Assembly (NCBI RefSeq): GCF_003990915.1
Contig: NZ_BHXQ01000005.1
Span: forward strand, 124,001-188,000
Length of the DNA stretch: 64,000 nt
Direction: 5' to 3'
Origin: Chryseotalea sanaruensis
Lineage (GTDB): Bacteria > Bacteroidota > Bacteroidia > Cytophagales > Cyclobacteriaceae
The position numbers and the translations under genes were made by a program. The notes beneath the pieces are model-generated. The model worked only from the letters and a program-made list of their open reading frames with translations, did not search any database and had not been told where the DNA came from. This document shows positions 47,477-55,635 of the stretch, piece by piece (the first letter of the stretch is position 1; the number at the start of each line of letters is the position of its first letter).

Positions 47477-48679
47477 TTAGCCCTCTACGTAGTCTTTTAG
47501 GTAGTCAAAATGTGGACTGAGGGCACCATTTTGAGTAATAGTGGCTCTTTCTATAACACCTTCTGTATCGTCTCCAAAAAGGGGTTTTAGTATCCTATCT
47601 ATCAAATCGCGGCCAAATTCTTCCGATGCACTCCTGGGTAACTCACAAGGCAGATTGTCGATGGCCATTACTGTTATATGCTTGTTACTGCTCAAAGCAG
47701 GTTTTTCCAAAGCGGTAAAAGGATCATAATCGTACAAAGGCTCATCAATGCTTGTCGCCCGCAACGTACTAGGTACTGAACCGTTGATGTCGCAAGTAAT
47801 GTCTGCAATGACCTGAATCTTAAACGCAGTTGCCTGCATGTCTTCTTTGGTAAAGAGTACCGGAGCTTTTGGATTCCAGTAAGCTCCGGCCATTAAAATG
47901 TCTGCTACTTTTGTATAGAGTAGAAAGTGAGATTCGTAGCGTTCAGGATTCTTATGGAACTCGTCACGTATAAAATGTCCGCCTTCTTTTCGGGTGTGGT
48001 AATCACCACTGCCTAATTGTACATACACTGGCTCGTCAAATTGCTTTGTTAAAAAATCGTGAGGATTTACTTTACGTATACCTGCTGTGTCCAACGTTTC
48101 CATTGAACCTTTACCAACACGTCCGCCACCAGTCAGGATTATCTTGATTGGTGGTAATTTTATTTTCCGCAATTCAAGTTTTAAATCATTTAAGTCGAAG
48201 CACTCATGTGCCCTCCGCATGGTGAAGAGATTAGTGCGTTTACCGTAAGTCCATAAACCATTGTAGGCACCCACAATACCAGCAAACCTCCCGAAGGCCA
48301 CCAAACGATTCCCCAGACGATCGCGCAATACTTCGTAGTCGATGAGTCGTATTTTTTTCTGAAGAACTGCTTGAAGTAAGTTTTTATTATAAGGTTGTTT
48401 CTTAATCGTGTGCGAAAAGAAGAGATACGTTTTATTAGAAATCAATTTATCAATAGGTACTTCTTTTATACCCATCAATACATCGCAGCTACTCATGTCA
48501 TCTGCTACCTCTATACCAAGATTGGCATACTCTTCATCCTGGTAGCAACGAATAGGACTACGCTCGCAAATAACTTTAACTGTTGGAAATAAATCACCAA
48601 TTTCTTCGGCTTGCTTAGGTGTAAAAGGAACTCGTTTGTCGGGTGGGTTTTTGCCTTCGCGAATGATGCCTAGTTTCAT
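47477..48679 (-). CDS. Saccharopine/alanine-dehydrogenase-like NAD(P) oxidoreductase
   Basis: 400 aa of the alanine dehydrogenase/PNT superfamily. The N-terminus MKLGIIREGKNPPDKRVPFT is the typical first strand with the K-R-V-P/A loop, and ILTGGGRVGKG (about 180-190) is the NAD(P)-binding glycine loop. Other conserved pieces are LFFSHTIKKQPYN, LIDYEVL and ITCDINGSVPST. This pattern fits lysine-forming saccharopine dehydrogenases more than alanine dehydrogenase. A role in lysine or other amino-acid oxidation is likely but the substrate is uncertain. Monocistronic. Confidence 0.78.
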   Translation of the reverse strand: MKLGIIREGKNPPDKRVPFTPKQAEEIGDLFPTVKVICERSPIRCYQDEEYANLGIEVADDMSSCDVLMGIKEVPIDKLISNKTYLFFSHTIKKQPYNKNLLQAVLQKKIRLIDYEVLRDRLGNRLVAFGRFAGIVGAYNGLWTYGKRTNLFTMRRAHECFDLNDLKLELRKIKLPPIKIILTGGGRVGKGSMETLDTAGIRKVNPHDFLTKQFDEPVYVQLGSGDYHTRKEGGHFIRDEFHKNPERYESHFLLYTKVADILMAGAYWNPKAPVLFTKEDMQATAFKIQVIADITCDINGSVPSTLRATSIDEPLYDYDPFTALEKPALSSNKHITVMAIDNLPCELPRSASEEFGRDLIDRILKPLFGDDTEGVIERATITQNGALSPHFDYLKDYVEG

Positions 48680-48913
48680 GAACTGCTATTAAAATAAAAT
48701 TTACATATCCATTTAGAGTCCTGCACCACTTGATCAGTGCAAACAAAGGGGAACAATCTGCAAAAAATTAGATTGCTTCGGTCGTACCTCCCTTGCAATG
48801 ACTCGAATTTTTATTTCAGAACTCTTTGTGGATATTTATAAATAAATTCATTTGAATAACCTGGCCTCAGGTATTTCACTTTGTGTTTGTCAGTGAAAAG
48901 TATTGAGACGAAA
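48680..48913. repeat. Intergenic region with REP-like palindrome
   Basis: 234 bp without a gene. At 48770-48803 the string GATTGCTTCGGTCG, then TACCTCCC, then TTGCAATGAC, forms an imperfect hairpin (ATTGC/GCAAT ends). It is worded like a short palindromic repeat that I recall as scattered in many bacterial genomes. No other copy is present in this window, so its repeat nature is inferred. Confidence 0.4.
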
Positions 48914-49132
48914 TTATTTTTTCTTTTTGGTTTTAGGCTTTTTTATCTCCTCGTAATCATCCCGCTCCGCTAGTTTCTTATCATCTACATTTTTGTCCAG
49001 AAAGGCATTCAGCTTTTCAATGTCAAGACTGGAATTAATTTCTCCGAAGGAGTTAATAGACATTTCAAAACCTTCAAGTTCTTTATGAACTTTGGGCTTC
49101 TTTTTCGATGACGACTTTTCTGACTTAGCCAT
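48914..49132 (-). CDS. Small lysine-rich protein downstream of gltX
   Basis: 72 aa, not recognised. Both ends are highly basic (MAKSEKSSSKKKPKVHKE and KKPKTKKKK); the centre, GFEMSINSFGEINSSLDIEK and LNAFLDKNV, looks folded. Such charged tails suggest contact with nucleic acid. The ATG is four bases after the gltX stop, so it is translated from the gltX mRNA. Composition and the tight spacing make it a likely real gene. Confidence 0.65.
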   Translation of the reverse strand: MAKSEKSSSKKKPKVHKELEGFEMSINSFGEINSSLDIEKLNAFLDKNVDDKKLAERDDYEEIKKPKTKKKK

Positions 49133-49136
49133 AGGC

Positions 49137-50672
49137 CTAAGCTACTTTAACTTTTAATGTTTGCAAAGCAAAATCAAGACGTTTTACAACTTCTTCTTTG
49201 CCAACGATCTCCATCACCATCATTAGATCGGGCCCTGCTCCGGCACCCGTAATACTTAAGCGAAGCGCCTGCAGAATTTTGCCTGTGCCAATACCAAGTG
49301 CAGCTGTTACACTTTCTAATGTTGTTTTGGCTATAGTGGCATCAAAAGCAGTTAAAGCAGAAATACTTTCGCGATACGCGGTCAATACAGTAACAGCTTC
49401 GTTGTTCCATTTCTTATCAGCGACAGCGTTATCAAATTGGGTGGGTGTAAAAAATAAAAACTTGCCTTGTTCCCAAATATCTTTAGGGAAGGTGATACGC
49501 TCTTTCATGATAGAACAAATCTTTATGGCTGTTTCTGAAGAACAATTTACGCCTTCATTTTTCAGAATGGTGAGCAAGTACTCCGCTAAGGTTTCGTTAC
49601 TTCTGGCTTTTAAATACTGCTGATTGAACCACTGCGCCTTTTGTATATCGAAACGCGCACCTGCTTTACCAATGCGTTCAATTGAAAATGCTTTTATCAA
49701 CTCTTCCATTGAAAATATTTCTTGTGTTGTTCCGGGGTTCCATCCCAGAAATGCAAGGAAGTTTACGAGTGCATCAGACAGATAACCTGACTCTTTGTAT
49801 CCTGGTGCTCTTTCATTTGTATTTGGATCTACCCAGTCAAGCGGGAAAATAGGAAAGCCCATTTGATCAGCATCACGCTTAGAAAGTTTTCCATCGCCAC
49901 TTGGCTTTAGCAATAAAGGCAAATGTGCAAACTTAGGCATGGCTTCTTCCCATCCTAAAAATTTATACAGGAGCACGTGCAATGGCGCTGAAGGCAACCA
50001 TTCTTCACCGCGGATCACGTGCGATATTTCCATCAGATAATCATCAACAACATTTGCCAGGTGATATGTAGGCATGCCGTCTGATTTCATCAACACTTTA
50101 TCATCAATCTGAGATGAGTGAACCATCACCCAGCCTCTGATCAAATCGTTTAGCCTTACTTCTTCTTTACGTGGTACTTTTAAGCGAATAACATAAGGCG
50201 TTCCTTTATCAATGAGTGCCTTCGTTTCTTCCTCTGAAAGTGTGAGTGAGTTACGCATTTGCATTCGGGTGATGCTGTTGTACTGTTGCTGATCTACCCC
50301 TGCAGCTTTTAAACGTTCACGCATTTGCTCCAACTCCTCTTCTGTATCGAAGGCATAGTAGGCGTGGCCGCTATCTATCAGTTGCTGGGTATATTTAGCA
50401 TAAATATCTTTTCGTTCAGATTGGCGATAAGGTGCGTGAGGTCCACCTACACCTACACCCTCATCTATTTTAATTCCTACCCATGCTAGGGCTTTTACAA
50501 TATATTCTTCAGCACCGGGCACATAACGTGTCTGATCGGTGTCTTCAATTCTCAATATCATGGTGCCGCCTTGCTGGCGAGCCAATAAAAAATTGTAAAG
50601 GGCTGTTCGAACACCACCAATATGGAGGGCTCCTGTAGGACTTGGTGCAAAACGTACTCTAACTGCTTTCAT
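49137..50672 (-). CDS. gltX: Glutamyl-tRNA synthetase
   Basis: Class I aminoacyl-tRNA synthetase, 511 aa from the ATG at 50672 (MKAVRVRFAPSPTGALHIGG). An in-frame TTG at 50693 falls in the promoter -7 element and is rejected. The HIGH motif is HIGG and the KMSKS motif is KLSKRD. The catalytic core continues with LRIEDTDQTRYVPGAEEYI; the anticodon-binding half is helical. No zinc-binding cysteine set is seen after LRIEDTD. Followed after four bases by a small basic gene. Confidence 0.97.
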   Translation of the reverse strand: MKAVRVRFAPSPTGALHIGGVRTALYNFLLARQQGGTMILRIEDTDQTRYVPGAEEYIVKALAWVGIKIDEGVGVGGPHAPYRQSERKDIYAKYTQQLIDSGHAYYAFDTEEELEQMRERLKAAGVDQQQYNSITRMQMRNSLTLSEEETKALIDKGTPYVIRLKVPRKEEVRLNDLIRGWVMVHSSQIDDKVLMKSDGMPTYHLANVVDDYLMEISHVIRGEEWLPSAPLHVLLYKFLGWEEAMPKFAHLPLLLKPSGDGKLSKRDADQMGFPIFPLDWVDPNTNERAPGYKESGYLSDALVNFLAFLGWNPGTTQEIFSMEELIKAFSIERIGKAGARFDIQKAQWFNQQYLKARSNETLAEYLLTILKNEGVNCSSETAIKICSIMKERITFPKDIWEQGKFLFFTPTQFDNAVADKKWNNEAVTVLTAYRESISALTAFDATIAKTTLESVTAALGIGTGKILQALRLSITGAGAGPDLMMVMEIVGKEEVVKRLDFALQTLKVKVA

Positions 50673-50690
50673 CGCTAAAAAATAGGATTG

Positions 50691-50698
50691 CAAAGTTA
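50691..50698 (-). promoter_or_regulatory. -7 element of the gltX promoter
   Basis: TAACTTTG on the minus strand (50698 to 50691), a TAnnTTTG match 19 bp before the gltX ATG. A TTG lies 23 bp upstream of it. The bases after it (CAATCC) resemble the CAGTCC seen after the rplU and rplS -7 elements. Confidence 0.6.
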
Positions 50699-50715
50699 AA
50701 GCTTTTAAAACTTAA

Positions 50716-51189
50716 TCAGGCCAATAATTTGAAAAGTGCAGTACGCATGGGCTTTAGTTGTTGCTTAAAATTTGCCCAGGCGATTAAATGAAAAAGCAGC
50801 AGAATACCCAATGCGCCAAGTATTGGCCACTGATTGGACTGTACGAAACTCATGACAGAACCAGCAATGATTAAGAACACCGACCAAAAGATGAGCAAAG
50901 CCCTTGTTAAAACAAATAGCTTAAAATTCAGAAAAACAATACTGCCACTAGTAGCACCTTCAATTTTGCCATACATCATCGGGGTAAAAGCCAGAAGGCG
51001 CATGTTACGGAGTGCTAATTGAAAATTTCCATTGTGCACAAAGCCGTAGAAAACCTTGTCATTAGGTATTTTGTATTCTCTATCCCAAACTACCGTGTTG
51101 GCTGTGCTTTTTTCTAAACGTGTGTTAATCTCATCCATCTCCAGACTGGTTACTATTGTTTCAGAAGAAGATGGCAGGAGATTTATCAC
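50716..51189 (-). CDS. Two-TM membrane protein of unknown function
   Basis: 157 aa from a GTG at 51189 that overlaps the RidA stop (GTGA). The N-terminal 85 residues are soluble (KIPNDKVFYGFVHNGNFQLA), followed by two membrane helices at about 92-112 and 121-139 (LLIFWSVFLIIAGSVMSF, ILGALGILLLFHLIAW). Family unknown. The overlap indicates coupling to RidA; gltX has its own promoter just downstream. Confidence 0.65.
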   Translation of the reverse strand: MINLLPSSSETIVTSLEMDEINTRLEKSTANTVVWDREYKIPNDKVFYGFVHNGNFQLALRNMRLLAFTPMMYGKIEGATSGSIVFLNFKLFVLTRALLIFWSVFLIIAGSVMSFVQSNQWPILGALGILLLFHLIAWANFKQQLKPMRTALFKLLA

Positions 51190-51566
51190 TTCACAGCTAT
51201 ACAGGAAATTTCAATATTTACATCTTTTGGCAAGCGACTTACTTCTACTGTTTCTCGTGCAGGAGGTGCAGAAGTAAAGTATTTTCCATAGATTTCGTTA
51301 ACAGCGACAAAGTCATTAAAATCTTTTAAGAAGATTGTACACTTTACTACATGACTAAAATCCATATTGGCTGCCTTCAATACATCAACAATATTTTGCA
51401 GCACTTGTTCTGTTTCCTCTTCAATGGAATTGGTAATAAGCTTACCAGTTGATTTTTGTATAGCAATTTGTCCGCTTACAAAAAGCATATTTCCAGCTTG
51501 AATGGCCTGGCTATAAGGGCCGATTGGTTCCGGTGCATTAGAAGAATAAATAACAGTTTTAGACAT
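51186..51566 (-). CDS. ridA: RidA-family reactive intermediate deaminase
   Basis: 126 aa cytosolic protein that hydrolyses reactive enamines/imines such as 2-aminoacrylate. It has the full RidA pattern: SSNAPEPIGPYSQAIQAG, LFVSGQIAI, and the late segment APPARETVEVSRLPKDVNIE, in which the Arg (PPARET) binds the substrate carboxylate and Glu (NIEISC) activates water. Usual length. First gene of a two-gene unit with the membrane protein that overlaps it. Confidence 0.95.
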   Translation of the reverse strand: MSKTVIYSSNAPEPIGPYSQAIQAGNMLFVSGQIAIQKSTGKLITNSIEEETEQVLQNIVDVLKAANMDFSHVVKCTIFLKDFNDFVAVNEIYGKYFTSAPPARETVEVSRLPKDVNIEISCIAVK

Positions 51567-51623
51567 ACAGATTAATTTAGCATTTTCGTGGTCTAAATAT
51601 CTGCAAACTATCCGACTTTTCGA

Positions 51624-52286
51624 ATGAACCTTATTGTAATTGGAACCGAACAGAATTTAAGTGAGTGTAAGGCCAAATTTGGCGATACCCATACTTATGC
51701 AATCGCTGATAATTACAAAGAGGCGGGAAGGCTTATAGAGACAGATACAGTTATTTTCGATTTTTTAATTGATGAAATTCCTACGGAGATTGAGTTCTAT
51801 CTTGATTTAAATGTTGTGGCTTTTCTAAGCACGGCAAAGCGGTCTTTGCTTGACTTAACGTATGGTTTACTGAAAAACCCTGAAGCAACACTATTCGGAT
51901 TTAATGGGATGCCCACCTTTCTTAACAGATCATTATTAGAAGTTGCGGTTTTGCATGTTGATGATAGAAGTGTGTTGGAAAAAACTTGCCAAGATTTAAA
52001 CAGTGCGTTTACAATTGTGGAAGATCGCGCAGGGTTGGTGACACCACGCATTATCTGCATGATTATTAACGAAGCATATTTTACCGTGCAGGAAGGCACT
52101 GCCACCCGAGAGGATATCGATATGGCCATGAAGCTGGGAACTAATTATCCTTACGGGCCTTTTGAATGGTGTAAAAGAATAGGAATTAAAAACGTGTATG
52201 AGTTGCTTGAAGCGGTGTATGAAGATACGAAGGACGAACGCTATAAAATTTGTCCGTTGTTGAAGAGGGAATATTTACAACAATAA
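51624..52286 (+). CDS. 3-hydroxyacyl-CoA dehydrogenase-like protein with degenerate NAD domain
   Basis: 220 aa. The C-terminal ~100 residues match the 3HCDH C-terminal domain: GLVTPRIICMIINEAYFTVQ and EGTATREDIDMAMKLGTNYP, then YGPFEWCKRIG. The first 120 residues occupy the place of the Rossmann domain but the glycine loop is gone (MNLIVIGTEQNLSE, no GxGxxG), and the part is shorter than usual (about 180 in full enzymes). So NAD binding and beta-oxidation activity are doubtful; a structural or binding role is possible. Divergent from RidA, terminator shared with accD at 52290. Confidence 0.7.
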   Translation: MNLIVIGTEQNLSECKAKFGDTHTYAIADNYKEAGRLIETDTVIFDFLIDEIPTEIEFYLDLNVVAFLSTAKRSLLDLTYGLLKNPEATLFGFNGMPTFLNRSLLEVAVLHVDDRSVLEKTCQDLNSAFTIVEDRAGLVTPRIICMIINEAYFTVQEGTATREDIDMAMKLGTNYPYGPFEWCKRIGIKNVYELLEAVYEDTKDERYKICPLLKREYLQQ

Positions 52287-52289
52287 AAA

Positions 52290-52310
52290 AACCGGAGTGA
52301 TGCTCCGGTT
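52290..52310. terminator. Bidirectional terminator between the 3HCDH-like gene and accD
   Basis: AACCGGAG / CTCCGGTT, a perfect 8-bp stem with loop TGATG. On the minus strand it is followed by a run of seven T, so it should stop transcription from accD; on the plus strand only TTCTTC follows. It begins four bases after the stop at 52286. Confidence 0.85.
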
Positions 52311-52320
52311 CTTCAATGTA

Positions 52321-52407
52321 ATGTCGTTTAGTTAAGCCTCCGTGTCCATCCTCTCCTTTGGAGAGGATTATAGGTGTGGCCTAAAAAAAACCTTAACTAA
52401 AAGACAT
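52321..52407. repeat. Long imperfect hairpin element (REP-like)
   Basis: Outer arms ATGTC-g-TTTAGTTAAG (52321-52336) and CTTAACTAAA-a-GACAT (52392-52407) pair with one mismatch. In the centre ATCCTCTCC-TTT-GGAGAGGAT (52348-52368) forms a second perfect 9-bp hairpin. The element fills the spacer between two convergent genes. The centre matches a palindrome often seen in Bacteroidota spacers, and part of it recurs at 4220. Confidence 0.7.
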
Positions 52408-52414
52408 CGGTTTT

Positions 52415-53254
52415 CTACTGAAGCATTTTCAATAAAGTTGTCAGTCTGCTTTTTATGCTTCGTCTGTCAACAATAAAATCAAGGAAGCCATGATCCAATA
52501 CGAACTCAGCACTTTGAAATCCTTTTGGTAAATCTTTTCCTATGGTTTCGCGAATAACACGTGGACCTGCAAAACCAATTAATGCTCCTGGTTCAGCGAT
52601 ATTGAAATCACCTAACATGGCGTAAGATGCAGTAACACCACCAGTTGTCGGGTCAGTCATCAAAGAAATGTAAGGCACTTTTGCCTGATCGAGCTGAGCG
52701 ATTTTAGCAGAGGTTTTTGCCATTTGCATGAGCGATAAACCTGCCTCCATCATACGTGCACCACCCGAGCGTGAGATCATCAGGAAGGGCTTCTTGTGTT
52801 TTAAGCTGTGATCCATTGCACGGGCAATTTTTTCGCCCACTACCGATCCCATTGAACCACCAATAAAAGCGAAGTCCATACAGGCGACTACAATATCCAA
52901 TCCGTTCATTTTACCATAGGCAGAACGGCAGGCATCTTTTAACTCAGTTTTAGCCTGCGTTTCTTTAATGCGTTTTGGATAAGCTTTTGTGTCAACAAAC
53001 TTCAGAGGATCACCGGATTCCATATTGGCATCTAATTCTGTGAACTCATTGTTGTCGAAAAGCACTTCAAAATATTCTGCAGAACCAATGCGCACATGGT
53101 AATCCTCTTCAGGTACCACATATGCATTGTTTTTTAATTCACGGGTATGTACAATTTTACCGGCAGGCGATTTGAACCAAAGACCATCGGGCACTTCGCG
53201 TTTCGCTTCTGTCGGAGTAAGAATTCCTTTATCGCTACGTTTAAACCAAGCCAT
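52415..53254 (-). CDS. accD: Acetyl-CoA carboxylase carboxyltransferase subunit beta
   Basis: Beta half of the carboxyltransferase that makes malonyl-CoA, 279 aa from the ATG at 53254 ([11 protein letters not shown]). The crotonase core is intact: [17 protein letters not shown]-like helix, [35 protein letters not shown] and [14 protein letters not shown]. The N-terminal zinc ribbon of E. coli AccD is changed: the four Cys positions read LWFKSPAGK and VVPEEDYH, without any Cys. The fold there must be held without zinc. Lies 65 bp downstream of fbaB, separated by a strong hairpin. Confidence 0.96.
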   Translation of the reverse strand: MAWFKRSDKGILTPTEAKREVPDGLWFKSPAGKIVHTRELKNNAYVVPEEDYHVRIGSAEYFEVLFDNNEFTELDANMESGDPLKFVDTKAYPKRIKETQAKTELKDACRSAYGKMNGLDIVVACMDFAFIGGSMGSVVGEKIARAMDHSLKHKKPFLMISRSGGARMMEAGLSLMQMAKTSAKIAQLDQAKVPYISLMTDPTTGGVTASYAMLGDFNIAEPGALIGFAGPRVIRETIGKDLPKGFQSAEFVLDHGFLDFIVDRRSIKSRLTTLLKMLQ

Positions 53255-53284
53255 AATTTGATTTGAAAATTTGGAGATTTGAAA

Positions 53285-53312
53285 ATTGGCTGATGCGATC
53301 ACATCAGCCAAT
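53285..53312 (-). terminator. Terminator/attenuator hairpin between fbaB and accD
   Basis: ATTGGCTGATG and CATCAGCCAAT pair perfectly over 11 bp with loop CGATCA. On the minus strand it begins 7 bp after the fbaB stop and is followed by TTTTC. It should end most fbaB transcripts before accD, whose start is 31 bp further on. Confidence 0.8.
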
Positions 53313-53319
53313 GTATCAA

Positions 53320-54390
53320 TTATGCTAAATCAATTGATTTATCGATGTAAACATCCTGAATAGCATTCAGAATTTCGATACCATCTTTTAAAGGTTTTTG
53401 GAAAGCCTTACGACCCGAGATTAAGCCCATACCGCCAGCACGCTTATTGATAACGGCTGTACGTACAGCATCTGCAAGATCGCTTGCACCTTTAGACTCA
53501 CCACCTGAGTTGATAAGACCAGCGCGGCCCATGTAGCAGTTAGCTACCTGGTAGCGGCACAAATCAATAGGGTGATCAGAAGTTAGTTCTGTATAAATTT
53601 TCTCATCGAGTTTACCGTAGCTGCTTCCACCAGTGTTCAGGGCTTTGTAACCACCATTGTTCTCGGCTAATTTTTGCTTGATAATATCCGCCTGAATAGT
53701 TACGCCCAGGTGATTGGCCTGACCTGTTAAGTCGGCTGATACGTGGTAATCAATACCGTCTTTTTTGAAAGCACTGTTACGGGTATAGCACCAAAGAATG
53801 GTAGCCATACCTAATTGATGAGCACGTTCGAAAGCCTTTGCTACTTCAACGATTTGTCTGGTGGCATCAGCAGAACCAAAATAAATGGTGGCACCAACAG
53901 CCATGGCCCCCAGGTTCCAGGCATCGTCTACCGAACCGAACATGATTTGTTCAGCCTTATTCGGATAGGTCAACAATTCGTTGTGATTAATTTTTACAAT
54001 GAAGGGGATTCTGTGTGCGTATTTGCGCGACATCATACCCAATACGCCAAAAGTAGTAGCCACACCGTTACAACCGCCTTCAATGGCAAGTTTTACAATG
54101 TTTTCCGGATCGAAGTATGCCGGATTCTTTGCGAAAGAAGCACCAGCACTATGCTCAATACCTTGATCGATAGGAAGAATTGAAACGAAACCAGTGCCAC
54201 CTAAGCGACCTGTGTCCATCAACTGCTGTAAGCTGCGAAGCACTTGCGGGCTTCTGTTGCTCAGTGTAAACACCTGATCAACGAAATTCGGGTTGGGTGT
54301 GTGAAGCTGATCTTTAGAAATGGTTTTGCTTTTGTGGCCGAGCAGATAATCTGCGTCTTTGCCAAGAAGTTCTGAAATGTTTCTTGCCAT
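53320..54390 (-). CDS. fbaB: Fructose-bisphosphate aldolase, class I (DhnA type)
   Basis: 356-aa Schiff-base aldolase of glycolysis/gluconeogenesis, which splits fructose-1,6-bisphosphate to dihydroxyacetone phosphate and glyceraldehyde-3-phosphate. The text [31 protein letters not shown] (catalytic Lys in the IVKIN strand), [16 protein letters not shown] and [20 protein letters not shown] is typical of the archaeal-type class I enzyme. Full length. It has its own promoter and a terminator hairpin after it. Confidence 0.94.
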   Translation of the reverse strand: MARNISELLGKDADYLLGHKSKTISKDQLHTPNPNFVDQVFTLSNRSPQVLRSLQQLMDTGRLGGTGFVSILPIDQGIEHSAGASFAKNPAYFDPENIVKLAIEGGCNGVATTFGVLGMMSRKYAHRIPFIVKINHNELLTYPNKAEQIMFGSVDDAWNLGAMAVGATIYFGSADATRQIVEVAKAFERAHQLGMATILWCYTRNSAFKKDGIDYHVSADLTGQANHLGVTIQADIIKQKLAENNGGYKALNTGGSSYGKLDEKIYTELTSDHPIDLCRYQVANCYMGRAGLINSGGESKGASDLADAVRTAVINKRAGGMGLISGRKAFQKPLKDGIEILNAIQDVYIDKSIDLA

Positions 54391-54412
54391 GATTTTAGTT
54401 TCTGAAAGGTGA

Positions 54413-54420
54413 CAAAGTTA
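54413..54420 (-). promoter_or_regulatory. -7 element of the fbaB promoter
   Basis: TAACTTTG on the minus strand (54420 to 54413), an exact TAnnTTTG match 22 bp before the fbaB ATG, the same distance as in rplU. No clear -33 element. Confidence 0.6.
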
Positions 54421-54502
54421 TCAATTATTCGATAAGACGAATGGTGATTTACTTGTAAATGCAACAACCGTTTGCAATGCTGCTGAAAGGCATATAAAAT
54501 AA

Positions 54503-54527
54503 AAAATCCGCCTTTTGAGCGGATTTT
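54503..54527 (-). terminator. Intrinsic terminator after rplS
   Basis: AAAATCCGC / GCGGATTTT, a 9-bp stem with loop CTTTTGA. On the minus strand it is followed by TTTTTATTTT, 19 bp after the rplS stop. Confidence 0.88.
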
Positions 54528-54545
54528 AATGACTTTATATGAAGA

Positions 54546-54899
54546 TTATAATCTCTCTTTGATACGGGCAGACTTACCTTGACGACCTTTAAGGTAGTTC
54601 AACTTTGCTCTACGTACTTTACCAAACTTCACAACTTCAATCTTATCGATAGTTGGAGCAGTAATAGGGAAAATACGCTCAACACCAACGCCATTAGAAA
54701 TTTTACGTACTGTAAAAGTTTCTCCGTTGCCGTTTGTGCCTCTGCGCTGCATAACAACGCCCTGGAACTGCTGAATACGCTCTTTGTTACCTTCTTTTAT
54801 TTTCACGTGAACGTTCACGGTATCGCCTGCTTTGAAAGACGGCATTGTCTCGCGAACCTTCGCGAATTCATGCTCTACAAGTTTGATAAGATCTGCCAT
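54546..54899 (-). CDS. rplS: 50S ribosomal protein L19
   Basis: Large-subunit protein at the 30S-50S interface, 117 aa. The pattern [50 protein letters not shown] and [19 protein letters not shown] is unmistakable. In many bacteria it follows trmD directly; here trmD lies on the same strand 728 bp upstream with a vapBC module in between in the opposite direction. Own promoter at 54928 and terminator at 54503. Confidence 0.98.
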   Translation of the reverse strand: MADLIKLVEHEFAKVRETMPSFKAGDTVNVHVKIKEGNKERIQQFQGVVMQRRGTNGNGETFTVRKISNGVGVERIFPITAPTIDKIEVVKFGKVRRAKLNYLKGRQGKSARIKERL

Positions 54900-54927
54900 A
54901 ACTCGATGGTGTTTTGAAAATGGACTG

Positions 54928-54935
54928 CAAATGTA
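54928..54935 (-). promoter_or_regulatory. -7 element of the rplS promoter
   Basis: TACATTTG on the minus strand (54935 to 54928), a TAnnTTTG match 28 bp before the ATG. It and the flanks (CTACATTTGCAGTCCA) match the rplU promoter (CTACCTTTGCAGTCCA) in 15 of 16 bases. Confidence 0.65.
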
Positions 54936-55034
54936 GGGAAAGAATCGGGATTTCGATTCTCAGACTTCAAAAATTGTCATCAAATTTATGCTTTGTGTAT
55001 GATTTTTGTATTTTCGTGTGTATGACGTATTCAA

Positions 55035-55235
55035 ATGAGGACAAATATTGACATTGACGATGATTTATTGGCCGATGTGATGGAAAGAAGCGAGGCCAAA
55101 ACTAAGAAGGAAGCAGTAGAAATGGCGCTTCAGTTGTTCAGACGTATGCTCGCGCAACGCGATTTGCTTGAATTGAGGGGTAAGGTGAAGTGGGATGGTG
55201 ACCTTGATGAATTAAGTGGTGCAAACACTAAATAA
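55035..55235 (+). CDS. vapB: VapB-type antitoxin
   Basis: 66 aa. MRTNIDIDDDLLADVMERSE followed by AKTKKEAVEMALQLFRRMLA is the ribbon-helix-helix DNA-binding start of the short DUF2191/VapB group (M-R-T-N/T-I-D-I-D). The acidic tail LDELSGANTK would wrap the toxin. Sits one base before vapC and should repress its own promoter. Opposite in direction to rplS and trmD on both sides. Confidence 0.85.
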   Translation: MRTNIDIDDDLLADVMERSEAKTKKEAVEMALQLFRRMLAQRDLLELRGKVKWDGDLDELSGANTK

Positions 55236-55236
55236 T

Positions 55237-55635
55237 ATGTTGCCCATTTTAGTGGATTCGTCTGTATGGATAGCTTTTATCAATAATCAGGAAAGCCGTG
55301 AAACAACATTATTGACTGACTTGCTGACGGAGGAGAATACAATATGCACCTGTCCGCTCATTTTTCAGGAAGTGCTTGATGGAATAGCAGATAACAGGGA
55401 TTTTGAACGCATCAAAAAAAATTTAGAAACTTTTGATTTGTTGTATGCAGAGCCATTTACTGCAGCTATAGAGGCTGCCAATATTTACAGATTATTAAGA
55501 AAAAACGGAGTGCCAATGCGTAAATCGAATGATTGTCTTATTGCTTACTACGCGATTTTTAATAATGCGTATGTGCTTCAAAAGGATGGCAGCTTTGAAC
55601 AAATTGCCAAATACTTTCCACTGAAATTACTCTAA
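55237..55635 (+). CDS. vapC: VapC-type PIN-domain toxin ribonuclease
   Basis: 132 aa from the ATG at 55237, one base after the vapB stop; an in-frame GTG at 55216 inside vapB is less likely. PIN-domain acids are all visible: D7 in [11 protein letters not shown], the Glu in [11 protein letters not shown], and the Asp in [11 protein letters not shown], with a further Asp in [12 protein letters not shown]. It should cut RNA, usually tRNA, when freed from VapB. Its 3' end overlaps trmD by nine bases, tail to tail. Confidence 0.88.
   Translation: MLPILVDSSVWIAFINNQESRETTLLTDLLTEENTICTCPLIFQEVLDGIADNRDFERIKKNLETFDLLYAEPFTAAIEAANIYRLLRKNGVPMRKSNDCLIAYYAIFNNAYVLQKDGSFEQIAKYFPLKLL

Noticed and set aside
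49198-49623. 141-codon open frame on the plus strand over gltX
   Set aside because: Antisense shadow of the synthetase gene; composition follows codon positions of gltX.
53815-54183. 122-codon open frame on the plus strand over fbaB
   Set aside because: Antisense to a conserved aldolase gene; no independent support.
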